DNA of 64,000 nucleotides from Chitinophaga filiformis (lineage in GTDB: Bacteria; Bacteroidota; Bacteroidia; Chitinophagales; Chitinophagaceae): positions 66,019 to 130,018 of the forward strand of contig NZ_FNBN01000008.1 in assembly GCF_900102545.1 (NCBI RefSeq), given 5' to 3'. The notes under the pieces were generated by a model. The model worked only from the letters and a program-made list of their open reading frames with translations, ran no database searches and was not told the DNA's origin. The position numbers and the translations under genes were made by a program. This document shows, in pieces, positions 1 through 7,785 of this stretch (positions within the stretch are counted from its first letter, which is position 1; each line of letters opens with the position of its first letter).

Positions 1-282
1 GGGCGCGTGCCGCGTTTGTTTCCGGGGAATCGGCGTTTTCCCTGGGGGGCATCCGGATGTTTATTTTCGCAGGGTTGCCCCCAGACATTTATTCCCCGGG
101 GTTATCACCTCGGGCTACAAACAATGGGACTCCTCTGGAGTCCTATTATGTTTTATTGATGGCGTTTTGTTCCCCGGGGGCGCGTGACGCGTTATAAAAC
201 AATAGGCCCGCCGCGGCGAGCCTATTATGTTTGTATCGTTCATCGGGTGCACCTCATTCCGGATTACACCTCATTTCAGTTC
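1..282. repeat. Intergenic block of REP-like hairpin repeats
   Basis: No gene is seen in this GC-rich stretch. It holds one full copy of the dispersed two-hairpin repeat (about 93-160). The first hairpin is a CCCCGGGG/CCTCGGG type, followed by CTACAAACAA, then the perfect 7-bp stem GGACTCC (127-133) / GGAGTCC (137-143) and the tail TATTATGTTTTATTGATGG. A diverged half copy follows, with the stem AATAGGC (201-207) / GCCTATT (220-226). Positions 1-90 contain further G/C-rich hairpin-like sequence that looks like decayed copies. The block lies 3' of the minus-strand lipoprotein gene, so it may end or stabilise that transcript. Confidence 0.7.
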
Positions 283-1422
283 TTACATATTGTTGTAAAC
301 AGCCTGCATTTCACGCGTCAGCTGATCATAGATCGGTTTGGTGAACTGCAGGAATAATTCCTGTGGAGGAGGTGGAGGTACATCTTCGCCGGTCATCAGG
401 GCCTTGTCTTCGTCGCTGAGCGCACGTTCATCGCCTTTATAATAGCCATACTGGTTCAGCCAGGTATAGCTGCCGGGAAGTCTGTCGGTACGAATGATAT
501 TGTTGGTCGCTACATCGATCAGCTGGTAGTCCAGCAGGCCTTTGGAAACAACGGTCGCTTTAACAACGTATACTTTCGCTTTTACGGTAGCATAGCGATT
601 GATAGTCGTTTTACCGGTGCTGTCTTTTACGCTGCCTACAACGATCTCTTTGGAGACTTCTCTTTCTGAGCGGTCTACGTAGGTTTGTCCTACTACGAAA
701 TCGTTGAAACTCATTTCCAGGAACTGGTCAGGTTGTATTTTGTTGTTCCGGGCGATACGCTCGTCGGTAAACTGCACGAAACGGTTGATGTTCCGCTGCT
801 GGAGGTTGCGGATCAGTACATCCCTGAACTGGTCAGCGCTGAACTGATAGTAGGGAGAGCGCACATCTACATGCCTTACGATCACATTTACGAGGCCTCG
901 CTGGAAGGATTCGTCCCGGAGTTGTGCAGCGTTGCGGTAGTTAGGGATCAGGCCCAGGGCAGCCTGGAATTCATCAAAGGCCTGCCTTGCCGCGGCTTTA
1001 TCGCCCTGTTCAAGCAAGTCCACACCTCTGTCATACCTGACCTGTGCCGCATTCTCCTGGGCGCCGGTAATGGCATTCCGGTAATCTTTTGGTTTCACAA
1101 TGGCCAGGGCTGCAGGAGAGGCATGAATGCCATCATACAGACGCTGGAGCACGCGGTATTCTGAACGGATGTATTCCCATTTTAAAGGGTCATTGGAAAT
1201 CATGTAACCATTGACTTTGTCCTCGTGGGAACGTTGTGCCTGTGCATAGGCCTGAGGAAGAAGTTGTAGTGCAACAGTGTTGTCAGGTCTTTTCTGTAAT
1301 TTTTTTACGAACGCGAGTACCGCTTCATCATAGCGGCCTTTGTTGTAGAGCTTTTCACCCGATTTACAGGACAGTATCAGTAGGATAGGGGCGGCTATGA
1401 GCCACAGGAAACGGTTTTGCAT
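283..1422 (-). CDS. Predicted lipoprotein with TPR-like N-terminus
   Basis: A 379-residue protein with a lipoprotein signal: a hydrophobic stretch ending in the lipobox LSC (Cys19), so it is probably anchored in the outer or inner membrane facing the periplasm. Residues about 20-70 (LYNKGRYDEAVLAF...) read as a TPR helix pair, and a second TPR-like stretch (residues about 130-170) follows. The C-terminal half is mixed alpha/beta with a PPPPPQELF segment near the end. I do not recognise a named family; lipoproteins of this build are common in Bacteroidota. It lies 21 bp downstream of smpB on the same strand and may be co-transcribed. Confidence 0.75.
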   Translation of the reverse strand: MQNRFLWLIAAPILLILSCKSGEKLYNKGRYDEAVLAFVKKLQKRPDNTVALQLLPQAYAQAQRSHEDKVNGYMISNDPLKWEYIRSEYRVLQRLYDGIHASPAALAIVKPKDYRNAITGAQENAAQVRYDRGVDLLEQGDKAAARQAFDEFQAALGLIPNYRNAAQLRDESFQRGLVNVIVRHVDVRSPYYQFSADQFRDVLIRNLQQRNINRFVQFTDERIARNNKIQPDQFLEMSFNDFVVGQTYVDRSEREVSKEIVVGSVKDSTGKTTINRYATVKAKVYVVKATVVSKGLLDYQLIDVATNNIIRTDRLPGSYTWLNQYGYYKGDERALSDEDKALMTGEDVPPPPPQELFLQFTKPIYDQLTREMQAVYNNM

Positions 1423-1443
1423 ATGCTCGAATAATGAATTTTC

Positions 1444-1881
1444 TTATTTCAGGAATCTTCTGATCTCCCTGTCCGTTTCACGTTGCTTGATGCTTTCGCG
1501 TTTATCATGCAGCTTTTTACCTTTACCCAGGCCAATCTCTATCTTAGCAAGGCTTTTGTCGGTAATAAAGATGCGAAGCGGAATGATGCTATAGCCACGT
1601 TCTTTAATCTTATTTTCCAGTTTCCGCAGTTCCCGCTTGGTAAGCAGTAACTTACGTTCACGCAGGGGATCATGGTTTGCATATGTGCCGTGTGAATACT
1701 CGGAAATATGCAGGCTTTTAACAAACAATTCTCCTTTTGAGAAATAGCAGAATGAATCGTTGAAGCTTACCTTGCTTCCGCGGATGGACTTGATCTCTGT
1801 GCCTGTCAACACCATGCCGGCAATATACTTATCCTCTATTGCGTACTCGAAATATGCCGATCTGTTCTTGAGTTCTGCCAT
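1444..1881 (-). CDS. smpB: SsrA-binding protein SmpB
   Basis: A 145-residue protein of normal SmpB length. SmpB binds tmRNA and brings it to stalled ribosomes for trans-translation in the cytoplasm. Recognisable parts are the N-terminal NRSAYFEYAIEDKY segment, GTEIKSIRGSKVSF, the YSHGTYANHDPLRERKLLL block, and the basic C-terminal tail (KGKKLHDKRESIKQRE) that inserts into the ribosomal A site. The tmRNA gene itself is not in this window. The start codon at the right edge gives the usual MAELKNRSAYFEY beginning. Confidence 0.96.
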   Translation of the reverse strand: MAELKNRSAYFEYAIEDKYIAGMVLTGTEIKSIRGSKVSFNDSFCYFSKGELFVKSLHISEYSHGTYANHDPLRERKLLLTKRELRKLENKIKERGYSIIPLRIFITDKSLAKIEIGLGKGKKLHDKRESIKQRETDREIRRFLK

Positions 1882-1905
1882 CTTATTATTAAATCAGGAC
1901 TTAAA

Positions 1906-1968
1906 AATTAGGAATTAAGAATTGAAATCCGGAAGCATCTCCCCATTCCCAATCCTTAATTCCTAATT
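1906..1968. repeat. 14-bp perfect inverted repeat between smpB and accD
   Basis: AATTAGGAATTAAG (1906-1919) is exactly inverted as CTTAATTCCTAATT (1955-1968) around a 35-base loop. The arms are themselves built of the repeated word AATTAGGAATT. It sits between two minus-strand genes and may act as a terminator or mRNA-end hairpin for accD. A related structure of different sequence lies between ppx and ppk1. Confidence 0.6.
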
Positions 1969-1991
1969 CCTAAATTCTTCGGTTTTGGTGC

Positions 1992-2840
1992 TTAGTGTTT
2001 AAATAATTCCAATAACACTGCCAGGCGTTGTTTCATCTCCTTACGGTCGATGATCAGGTCCAGGAAGCCATGTTCCAGCAGGAACTCTGCACTCTGGAAA
2101 CCTTCCGGCAGGTCTTTTTTGATCGTTTCCTTGATAACACGCGGACCAGCAAAACCGATCAGTGCTTTAGGCTCTGCCACATTCAGGTCGCCCAGCATCG
2201 CGAAGGATGCAGTCACACCACCGGTGGTAGGGTCTGTCATCAGGGAAATATAAGGCAGCTTTGCTTCTGCCAGCTGTGTCAGTTTTGCGGACGTTTTTGC
2301 CATCTGCATCAGGGAGAAGGCACTTTCCATCATACGGGCGCCTCCTGATTTGGAGATGATCATCAACGGCATTTTGTTCGCAATGCAATAGTCGATGGAA
2401 CGGGCGATCTTTTCACCTACCACGGAACCCATGGATCCGCCGATGAAGGCGAAGTCCATACAGGCAATCACCAGGTCGTTACTCTGTACCTTACCTACGC
2501 CTACCCGCATCGCGTCTTTCAGTCCCGACTTCTTCTGTGCATCTACCAGCCTGGCGCCATAAGGCTTGAGGTCTTTGAAGCCGAGGAAGTCTTTCGGATA
2601 AATGTTCTCAAAGAGCTCTTCGAACTGATTATTGTCAAATAATATTTCGAAATACTCCGCCGAATTGATGCGATTGTGATAATTACACTTGTCGCATACA
2701 TAATAGTGCTCCTTCAGATCTTTTACTGTAGAGGTTTTTTTGCAGTTAGGACATTTGTGCCACAATCCATCCGGCGCCTCTTTCTTTTCACTTGTAGACG
2801 TTTGAATGCCTTGTTTAATGCGCTTAAACCAGCTTGACAT
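1992..2840 (-). CDS. accD: Acetyl-CoA carboxylase carboxyltransferase subunit beta
   Basis: A 282-residue protein matching AccD in length and layout. It forms the carboxyltransferase with AccA and moves CO2 from carboxybiotin to acetyl-CoA, the committed step of fatty-acid synthesis. An N-terminal C4 zinc ribbon is clear: Cys30, Cys33, Cys49 and Cys52. The crotonase-fold core follows, with ISKSGGARMMES and DPTTGGVTASFAMLGD, the oxyanion and acyl-CoA-binding segments. A stretch of about 110 bp carrying an inverted repeat separates it from smpB. Confidence 0.97.
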   Translation of the reverse strand: MSSWFKRIKQGIQTSTSEKKEAPDGLWHKCPNCKKTSTVKDLKEHYYVCDKCNYHNRINSAEYFEILFDNNQFEELFENIYPKDFLGFKDLKPYGARLVDAQKKSGLKDAMRVGVGKVQSNDLVIACMDFAFIGGSMGSVVGEKIARSIDYCIANKMPLMIISKSGGARMMESAFSLMQMAKTSAKLTQLAEAKLPYISLMTDPTTGGVTASFAMLGDLNVAEPKALIGFAGPRVIKETIKKDLPEGFQSAEFLLEHGFLDLIIDRKEMKQRLAVLLELFKH

Positions 2841-2992
2841 ATTGTGCTATTAGGTTACAAAATAGTTGTGCAAGATACAAATTATATTAACTTCCAAAGT
2901 ATTCTACCCCTATAATTATACTTAAAGTACCTGGCAACCAATAATTTGATTTGAAAGATATATATATAAGTGGTATAATAAAAACGTATTTA

Positions 2993-3026
2993 CAAAAAAA
3001 TCCCCAGGAATGACTTCCTGAGGATC
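2993..3026 (-). terminator. Rho-independent terminator of fbaA
   Basis: On the minus strand the stem ATCCTCAGGAA, loop GTCA and complement TTCCTGGGGAT are followed directly by a run of T (plus-strand A run 2994-3000). It lies 24 bp past the aldolase stop codon, as expected for an intrinsic terminator. Confidence 0.85.
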
Positions 3027-3049
3027 TATAAATTGTACCGCTTCGCGGA

Positions 3050-4117
3050 TTATGCGTTCCTGTTGATGCAGTTCAGGTCGGCAAAGGCTTCTTCAAGACG
3101 TTTAACGAAAGTTTCTTCGCCTTTACGCAGCCATACGCGTGGGTCATAGTATTTTTTATTTGGCTTATCTGCGCCTTCAGGGTTACCCAGCTGTGCCTGC
3201 AGATAATCTCTCTTCGCTTCGTAGAAGTCGTGTACACCTTCCCAGAATGCCCACTGCATATCGGTATCGATGTTCATTTTGATCACACCGTAACCCAGCG
3301 CTTCGTTGATCTGGTGTTTAGGTGAACCGGAACCACCATGGAATACATAGTATACTGGCTTAGCAGCAGTATTGTGTTTCTTCTGGATGAATTCCTGGCT
3401 GTTGTGCAGGATCACAGGACGCAGTTCCACGTTACCCGGAGAGTAAACACCGTGTACGTTACCGAAAGCAGCTGCTACAGTGAAACGGCTGCCTACTTTA
3501 GACAGGGTTTCGTAAGCGTAAGCTACTTCTTCAGGCTGTGTGTACAGTTTGTGGTTTTCTACGCCGGAGTTGTCTACACCGTCTTCTTCACCACCGGTTA
3601 CGCCCAGCTCGATCTCGATGGACATACCCAGTTTGTTCATTCTCTCGAAATATTTCAGGGAAGTTTCTATGTTCTCGTGCAGCGGCTCTTCAGAGAGGTC
3701 CAGCATGTGGGAGCTGTACAGTGGCTGACCGGTCTGTTTCATGAAAACTTCACCAGCATCCAGCAGACCGTCGATCCATGGCAGCCATTTTTTAGCAGCG
3801 TGGTCAGTGTGCAGTACTACAGGAACACCGTAGTATTTTGCCACCTCGTGTACGTGTTTTGCACCGGAAATACCACCGGCAATATTTGCCTGCAGCTTGT
3901 CGTTCGGCATTCCTTTACCGGCAAAGAACTGCGCACCGCCATTGGAAAACTGAATAATTACAGGTGAGTTTACTTTGGCAGCGGTTTCCAGTACTGCGTT
4001 TACGGAATTGGTACCTACTACGTTAACAGCAGGCATTGCCCATGCGTTATTCTTGGCATCATTGTACAGCGCATCCAGCTCTTCGCCGAATAACACGCCA
4101 GCTCTGTATTTTCCCAT
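3050..4117 (-). CDS. fbaA: Class II fructose-bisphosphate aldolase
   Basis: A 355-residue class IIA aldolase that splits fructose-1,6-bisphosphate into DHAP and glyceraldehyde-3-phosphate in glycolysis and makes the reverse reaction in gluconeogenesis. The zinc-site segment VVLHTDHAAKKW carries the catalytic Asp105 and His106. Other family marks are the EIELGVTGGEEDGVD loop, VYYVFHGGSGSP (phosphate and zinc ligands) and the late KMNIDTDMQWAFW. Length agrees with the E. coli FbaA type. It is a single gene with its own terminator and a candidate -7 box upstream (4149-4156). Confidence 0.96.
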   Translation of the reverse strand: MGKYRAGVLFGEELDALYNDAKNNAWAMPAVNVVGTNSVNAVLETAAKVNSPVIIQFSNGGAQFFAGKGMPNDKLQANIAGGISGAKHVHEVAKYYGVPVVLHTDHAAKKWLPWIDGLLDAGEVFMKQTGQPLYSSHMLDLSEEPLHENIETSLKYFERMNKLGMSIEIELGVTGGEEDGVDNSGVENHKLYTQPEEVAYAYETLSKVGSRFTVAAAFGNVHGVYSPGNVELRPVILHNSQEFIQKKHNTAAKPVYYVFHGGSGSPKHQINEALGYGVIKMNIDTDMQWAFWEGVHDFYEAKRDYLQAQLGNPEGADKPNKKYYDPRVWLRKGEETFVKRLEEAFADLNCINRNA

Positions 4118-4148
4118 AGCTTTCGGATTGTTTTACATTTAAGGACAG

Positions 4149-4156
4149 CAAATATA
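4149..4156 (-). promoter_or_regulatory. Candidate -7 box of fbaA (TATATTTG)
   Basis: The minus-strand octamer TATATTTG fits the Bacteroidota -7 consensus TAnnTTTG and lies 32 bp upstream of the fbaA start. No clear -33 TTTG is seen at the usual distance, so support comes from the -7 box alone. Confidence 0.45.
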
Positions 4157-4234
4157 AGTACTAAAGATTAACTATTATAGTAGATTTCTTAATTAGAATT
4201 GGATGAATCACGAAAAATTGTGTGTTTTTTATAG

Positions 4235-4261
4235 GAATTCGTCATTTTTTCGGACGAATTC
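4235..4261. repeat. 9-bp inverted repeat GAATTCGTC/GACGAATTC
   Basis: A perfect 9-bp inverted repeat (4235-4243 and 4253-4261) with a 9-base spacer lies between the 3' end of the metal-receptor gene and the upstream region of fbaA. There is no T run directly after it on the minus strand, so an operator or weak mRNA-end hairpin is as likely as a terminator. Confidence 0.45.
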
Positions 4262-4304
4262 TTATTGCTGGTCATAGATTTTGCTCTTTTTGACAAGGTT
4301 CGGT

Positions 4305-5141
4305 TCAATCTGACCTCGGAATCCGGTCGGTGTTCTTTAGCCGTTCCCTCAGTTCCCGGAAATAGGGTACAGATTTTAGCAGCCGGCTGCCGTACCAGGA
4401 AAACATCTCCCCATCCACCAGTTCAATGCGCACATCCGGACGCACAGCCTGTAATTCAGCGATATGCTTTTCCTTAAAAGGATAGGGTTCCGATGAAAGG
4501 AGTATCAGCTCACAATCGGCTGTTCTCAATTGCTCCAGGGCAATCTCTGGATACCGGGGCATATCTTCGAAAACATTCTCCAGTCCGCAGTGTCTCATCA
4601 TAATACTGATAAAAGTCCCTCCGCCAGCTACCATCCATGGCTCCCGCCAGATAAAATAAGCAGTACGCAGTAAATCTTCCTCCTGCTGCTGCACTTCATC
4701 TATCAATCCTTTGAAACCAAACAAGATATTGCCAGCTATTTCATCGGCCCGTTCACTTTTGCCAGTGATCTCACCGATATTCCTGATCATATTTCTGACA
4801 TCTCCCAGTTGCCATATATCGCTTACCCAGACAGGTACATGTTGCATCAGGTATTCCACCTGCTCCTTTGTATTTTCCTCTTTGTTGGCAATAACGAGAT
4901 CAGGTTGCAGGGCGAGGATCTGTTCTAAGTGCAGTGTTTTCGTGCCACCTATACGTGTCTTGGTCCGGAACCATTCATCAGGATGGATACAGAATTTGGT
5001 AATGCCGATCACTTCTTCATTTAGTCCCAGGTCGTACAGTAATTCTGTCTGAGAAGGGACCAGTGAGATGATCCGGCGGGGCGGGTAAGGAATGCTCACT
5101 TCCCGCCCCAGCTGGTCTTTGTAAGTATTTGTTACCGGCAT
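4305..5141 (-). CDS. Helical-backbone metal receptor (BtuF/siderophore-binding-like)
   Basis: A 278-residue protein of the periplasmic binding protein family for vitamin B12, haem or ferric siderophores. Family features are the start DQLGREVSIPYPPRRIISLVPS, the TELLYDLGL helix, GGTKTLHLEQILALQPDLV and the long connecting helix after residue 120. The mature domain begins at residue 1 and I see no signal peptide or lipobox, so the protein may be cytoplasmic or the ORF may start downstream of a lost signal. No BtuC/BtuD-type permease or ATPase lies next to it. Ligand is unknown; cobalamin and iron complexes are both possible. Confidence 0.8.
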   Translation of the reverse strand: MPVTNTYKDQLGREVSIPYPPRRIISLVPSQTELLYDLGLNEEVIGITKFCIHPDEWFRTKTRIGGTKTLHLEQILALQPDLVIANKEENTKEQVEYLMQHVPVWVSDIWQLGDVRNMIRNIGEITGKSERADEIAGNILFGFKGLIDEVQQQEEDLLRTAYFIWREPWMVAGGGTFISIMMRHCGLENVFEDMPRYPEIALEQLRTADCELILLSSEPYPFKEKHIAELQAVRPDVRIELVDGEMFSWYGSRLLKSVPYFRELRERLKNTDRIPRSD

Positions 5142-5261
5142 TAGCTGCCTGTTGTTTTTAGTTTATTAGGTTCTAAGATCATTGGTGTCCAGGACACTCA
5201 TGAGGTACAATATGTGTTTATTCTATCCCCGTTTTTCCTTTTGTTAATTTCCCCGCGGGGC

Positions 5262-5290
5262 CCTGGGGGTGCACCCCAGGCTACAAACAC
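5262..5290. repeat. REP-like repeat, single-hairpin copy
   Basis: A copy of only the first half of the dispersed repeat: the stem CCTGGGG(T)/(A)CCCCAGG (5262-5280) followed by the conserved CTACAAACA (5281-5289). It lies 18 bp 3' of the minus-strand cystathionine beta-synthase gene, in the same orientation as the other copies. Confidence 0.65.
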
Positions 5291-5307
5291 AAAGATCCCT
5301 GGCGTGG

Positions 5308-6666
5308 TCAACTTCCCAGCGCCTGGATGATATCGTATTTCGTCACGATATGTGGCTTGCCGCTATCATCTTTGGTAATAACCGCTCCGTTCTCTTTGTT
5401 GATATAAACAGTCAGTTTTTCTATCGGCGTATCCATGCTCACTTCCGGGAAAGCATGCTGCATTACCTGTTTGATCTGTGCATCTTTCAGGTTGGCATCA
5501 TCGATCAGGCGGTTGAAAAGCCCTCCTTCAGAAATGGCCCCAACGATCTGATTATTATGCAGTACCGGCAGATGCTCAATGTCATACTTCTTCATCTTCA
5601 CAATCGCCTCGCTTACTTTCTCTTCCTGGTCGATCGTTACCAGCGGCTGGTTACGGCGGCCATTCACCACATCCTTCACGGTCTTCACATCCAGGAATCC
5701 GCGTTCCATCATCCACTGGTCGTTGTAGACTTTCCCTACATAACGGCTACCGTGGTCATGGAAGATCACTACCACCAGGTCAGTCGGTTTCAACCTGCTT
5801 TTCAATTGCAATAAGCCCGATATTGCTGATCCGGCGGAATAGCCTACAAAAATGCCTTCTTCCTTGGAAATGCGGCGGGCCATAACAGCGCCGTCCTTAT
5901 CGGTCACTTTCTCAAAATGATCGATCACGCTCATATCGTAGTTCTGCGGTACGAAGTCCTCACCGATACCTTCTGTGATGTAAGGGTATACCTCGGTCAT
6001 GTCCAGTTCACCGGTCTCGTGGTATTTTTTCAGCAGGGAACCGTAGCTGTCAATCGCCCATACCTGTATGTCCGGGTTCTTCTCTTTCAGGAATTTACCA
6101 GCTCCGGTAACAGTGCCTCCGGTACCTGTAGCCACTACCAGGTGAGTGACTTTCCCGTCGGTCTGCTCCCAGATCTCCGGGCCTGTCTGCTCGTAGTGAG
6201 CATCCCTGTTGGCCAGGTTGTCGTACTGGTTCACGTAAAACGCGTTAGGGATCTCCTGCGACAGCCTGCGGGCTACGGAGTAATAGGAACGGGGATCTTC
6301 CGGTTCCACATTCGTAGGACATACGATCACTTCTGCGCCTACGGCTTTGAGTATATCTACTTTCTCCTTGGATTGCTTATCCGTGGTAGTAAAGATGCAT
6401 TTGTATCCTTTGATCACAGCGGCTAATGCGAGACCCATACCGGTGTTGCCGGAGGTTCCTTCGATGATGGTGCCGCCGGGTTTCAGCAGGCCCTGTTTTT
6501 CGGCCTCTTCGACCATTTTTACGGCCATACGGTCTTTGATAGAGTTGCCGGGGTTAAAGAACTCAACTTTTGCCAGTACCGGACATGGAAGGCCGGCGGT
6601 AACGCGGTGTAATTTGACAAGAGGGGTGTTTCCGATTGTTTCGAGTATGCTATTGCAAAATTTCAT
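5308..6666 (-). CDS. Cystathionine beta-synthase-type PLP enzyme with C-terminal CBS pair
   Basis: A 452-residue fold-type II PLP enzyme. Residues about 1-320 are the cysteine synthase/CBS core: ETIGNTPLVKL, the PLP lysine Lys44 in NPGNSIKDR, the loop EGTSGNTG, and the phosphate-binding GTGGTVTG. Residues about 335-450 hold two CBS motifs (VTIDQEEKVSEAIVKM..., and a second ending DIIQAL), the usual regulatory pair that may bind adenosyl compounds. The role is condensing serine with homocysteine or making cysteine from activated serine; the sequence alone does not decide which. Upstream lie a candidate TAnnTTCG box and four 11-bp repeats. Confidence 0.9.
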   Translation of the reverse strand: MKFCNSILETIGNTPLVKLHRVTAGLPCPVLAKVEFFNPGNSIKDRMAVKMVEEAEKQGLLKPGGTIIEGTSGNTGMGLALAAVIKGYKCIFTTTDKQSKEKVDILKAVGAEVIVCPTNVEPEDPRSYYSVARRLSQEIPNAFYVNQYDNLANRDAHYEQTGPEIWEQTDGKVTHLVVATGTGGTVTGAGKFLKEKNPDIQVWAIDSYGSLLKKYHETGELDMTEVYPYITEGIGEDFVPQNYDMSVIDHFEKVTDKDGAVMARRISKEEGIFVGYSAGSAISGLLQLKSRLKPTDLVVVIFHDHGSRYVGKVYNDQWMMERGFLDVKTVKDVVNGRRNQPLVTIDQEEKVSEAIVKMKKYDIEHLPVLHNNQIVGAISEGGLFNRLIDDANLKDAQIKQVMQHAFPEVSMDTPIEKLTVYINKENGAVITKDDSGKPHIVTKYDIIQALGS

Positions 6667-6687
6667 ATGAATCTTGTTGGACTGTGG

Positions 6688-6695
6688 CGAAAGTA
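6688..6695 (-). promoter_or_regulatory. Candidate -7 box of the CBS gene (TACTTTCG)
   Basis: The minus-strand octamer TACTTTCG matches TAnnTTTG at seven of eight positions and resembles the TATATTCG boxes seen before the permease and DoxX genes. It is 21 bp upstream of the start codon. The expected -33 zone is occupied by 11-bp repeats. Confidence 0.4.
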
Positions 6696-6707
6696 AGGAA
6701 TTTCCGC

Positions 6708-6751
6708 CTTTACCATGCCTTATCCATGCCTTTACTATGCCTTTGACATGC
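6708..6751. repeat. Four tandem 11-bp repeats (CTTTACCATGC) upstream of the CBS gene
   Basis: CTTTACCATGC (6708-6718), CTTATCCATGC (6719-6729), CTTTACTATGC (6730-6740) and CTTTGACATGC (6741-6751) follow each other without gaps. The CATGC end is nearly invariant. Eleven bases is close to one helical turn, so all copies face one side of the DNA. They begin 41 bp upstream of the start codon, where a -33 element would lie. Confidence 0.7.
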
Positions 6752-6774
6752 CTTTAAGGTGGACCTATAACCTA

Positions 6775-6832
6775 TTCCCGGGGTTATCACCTCTGGCTAC
6801 AAACATTAGACCCCTGACGGGGGCTAATGCCG
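6775..6832. repeat. REP-like repeat, diverged copy
   Basis: It contains CCCGGGGTTATCACCTCTGG, the conserved CTACAAACA, and a second hairpin of different sequence, TTAGACCCC/GGGGGCTAA. The layout is that of the other copies but the second stem has drifted. This copy lies between divergent genes rather than 3' of a gene. Confidence 0.6.
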
Positions 6833-7133
6833 CGAATGATCCCGTATGGATAATATGCTTTTACGATACCTTTTCGATCCGATACCGCTCTGAATAGCAT
6901 CTGTTCCCTATATCTCCATATCGCTATACCGTCATCTGGATATCACTTTAGGCTCATCTCTATATCGAATCGATATAGAGATGCCGGTGAAATGATATGG
7001 AAATGCCGGTGAAGCGATATGGAAGGAACGAATTCTGATCGGTACCAGAGCGGATCCGGAACGGGAACAATGCCTAAACCAGAGATTACCGTTTCTTAAC
7101 AGGAATTGATTATCAAAGTAATTCCTATTATAC

Positions 7134-7141
7134 TATCTTTG
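7134..7141 (+). promoter_or_regulatory. bioD -7 box (TATCTTTG)
   Basis: TATCTTTG matches TAnnTTTG exactly. A TTG lies at 7106-7108, a spacing of 25, slightly long. The transcript would begin close to 7148, which is the likely ATG of bioD, so the mRNA may be nearly leaderless. Confidence 0.55.
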
Positions 7142-7147
7142 CATGTC

Positions 7148-7774
7148 ATGAGTGAAAGGATTTTTATAACCGGGATAGGAACCGGGGTGGGGAAAACAGT
7201 CACTTCGGCCTGTGTAGTGGAAGCACTGCAGGCAGACTACTGGAAACCCGTACAGACAGGATTAACAGAGGGGACAGACACAGATACGGTAAAAAGTTTA
7301 ATATCAAATCCGGTGTCGGTATGTCACCGGGAAGCCTACTGCCTGGAAGCGCCAGCCTCGCCACACCTGGCTGCCAGACTGGAGGATGTGAACATTAACG
7401 TAAAAAGGATACTTGAGCTGGCACATAGCATTCAGCCATCCAGCCGGTCACTGGTCATAGAAGGGGCCGGAGGACTGATGGTCCCGTTAACGGAACAGGT
7501 CTTCACTATCGATTTTATACAGCAACTGGAGGCGAAGGTCATTATTGTGGCCCAGAATTACCTGGGAAGCATCAACCATGCATTATTGACAGCCCAGGTA
7601 CTGAGACAACGCGGAATCCCTGTACTGGGCTGGATCTTCAGCGGAGAATACCATAGCAATGAAACCGAAGTGATAGGATGGAGCGGTTATCCGCTGCTGG
7701 GCCGGATACCTCACACTGCGCTGGTTGACAGGGCTTTTGTGAAGGAACAGGCAGAAAAGCTATCTTTGTGGTAA
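7148..7774 (+). CDS. bioD: Dethiobiotin synthetase BioD
   Basis: A 208-residue protein when started at the ATG giving MSERIFITGIGTGVGKT; an upstream ATG in frame would add 14 residues that do not belong to the family. BioD closes the ureido ring of dethiobiotin from 7,8-diaminopelargonate, CO2 and ATP in biotin synthesis. The Walker A GIGTGVGKT (residues 9-17), WKPVQTGL, and EGAGGLMVPL are the family signatures. No other bio genes are nearby. The gene that follows (5-formyl-THF cyclo-ligase) begins 11 bp after its stop codon. Confidence 0.95.
   Translation: MSERIFITGIGTGVGKTVTSACVVEALQADYWKPVQTGLTEGTDTDTVKSLISNPVSVCHREAYCLEAPASPHLAARLEDVNINVKRILELAHSIQPSSRSLVIEGAGGLMVPLTEQVFTIDFIQQLEAKVIIVAQNYLGSINHALLTAQVLRQRGIPVLGWIFSGEYHSNETEVIGWSGYPLLGRIPHTALVDRAFVKEQAEKLSLW
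7736..7768 (+). promoter_or_regulatory. Promoter inside the 3' end of bioD
   Basis: TTTG (7736-7739) and TATCTTTG (7761-7768) are spaced by 21 bases, an exact fit to the Bacteroidota consensus. The predicted transcript start, near 7775, is just past the bioD stop and just before the TTG start of the cyclo-ligase gene. The -7 octamer is identical to that of bioD. Confidence 0.5.
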
Positions 7775-7785
7775 TACAGATCCAC

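Larger units (their letters stand above)
6667..7147. other. Divergent intergenic region between the CBS gene and bioD
   Basis: A 481-bp region without a gene. From left to right it holds the candidate CBS promoter, four 11-bp repeats (6708-6751), a REP-like copy (6775-6832), a nested palindrome block (6916-7022), and the bioD promoter. In the palindrome block, CCATATCGCT (6916-6925) is inverted at 7013-7022. Inside it, CATCTCTATATCGA (6955-6968) is perfectly inverted at 6970-6983 with a one-base spacer, and the unit ATGCCGGTGAA..GATATGGA is tandemly duplicated at 6981-7001 and 7003-7023. Confidence 0.7.

Noticed and set aside
685..1164. A 159-codon plus-strand frame opposite the lipoprotein gene
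   Set aside because: It is antisense to a gene with a clear lipobox and shows no family features; such shadow frames occur opposite most genes here.
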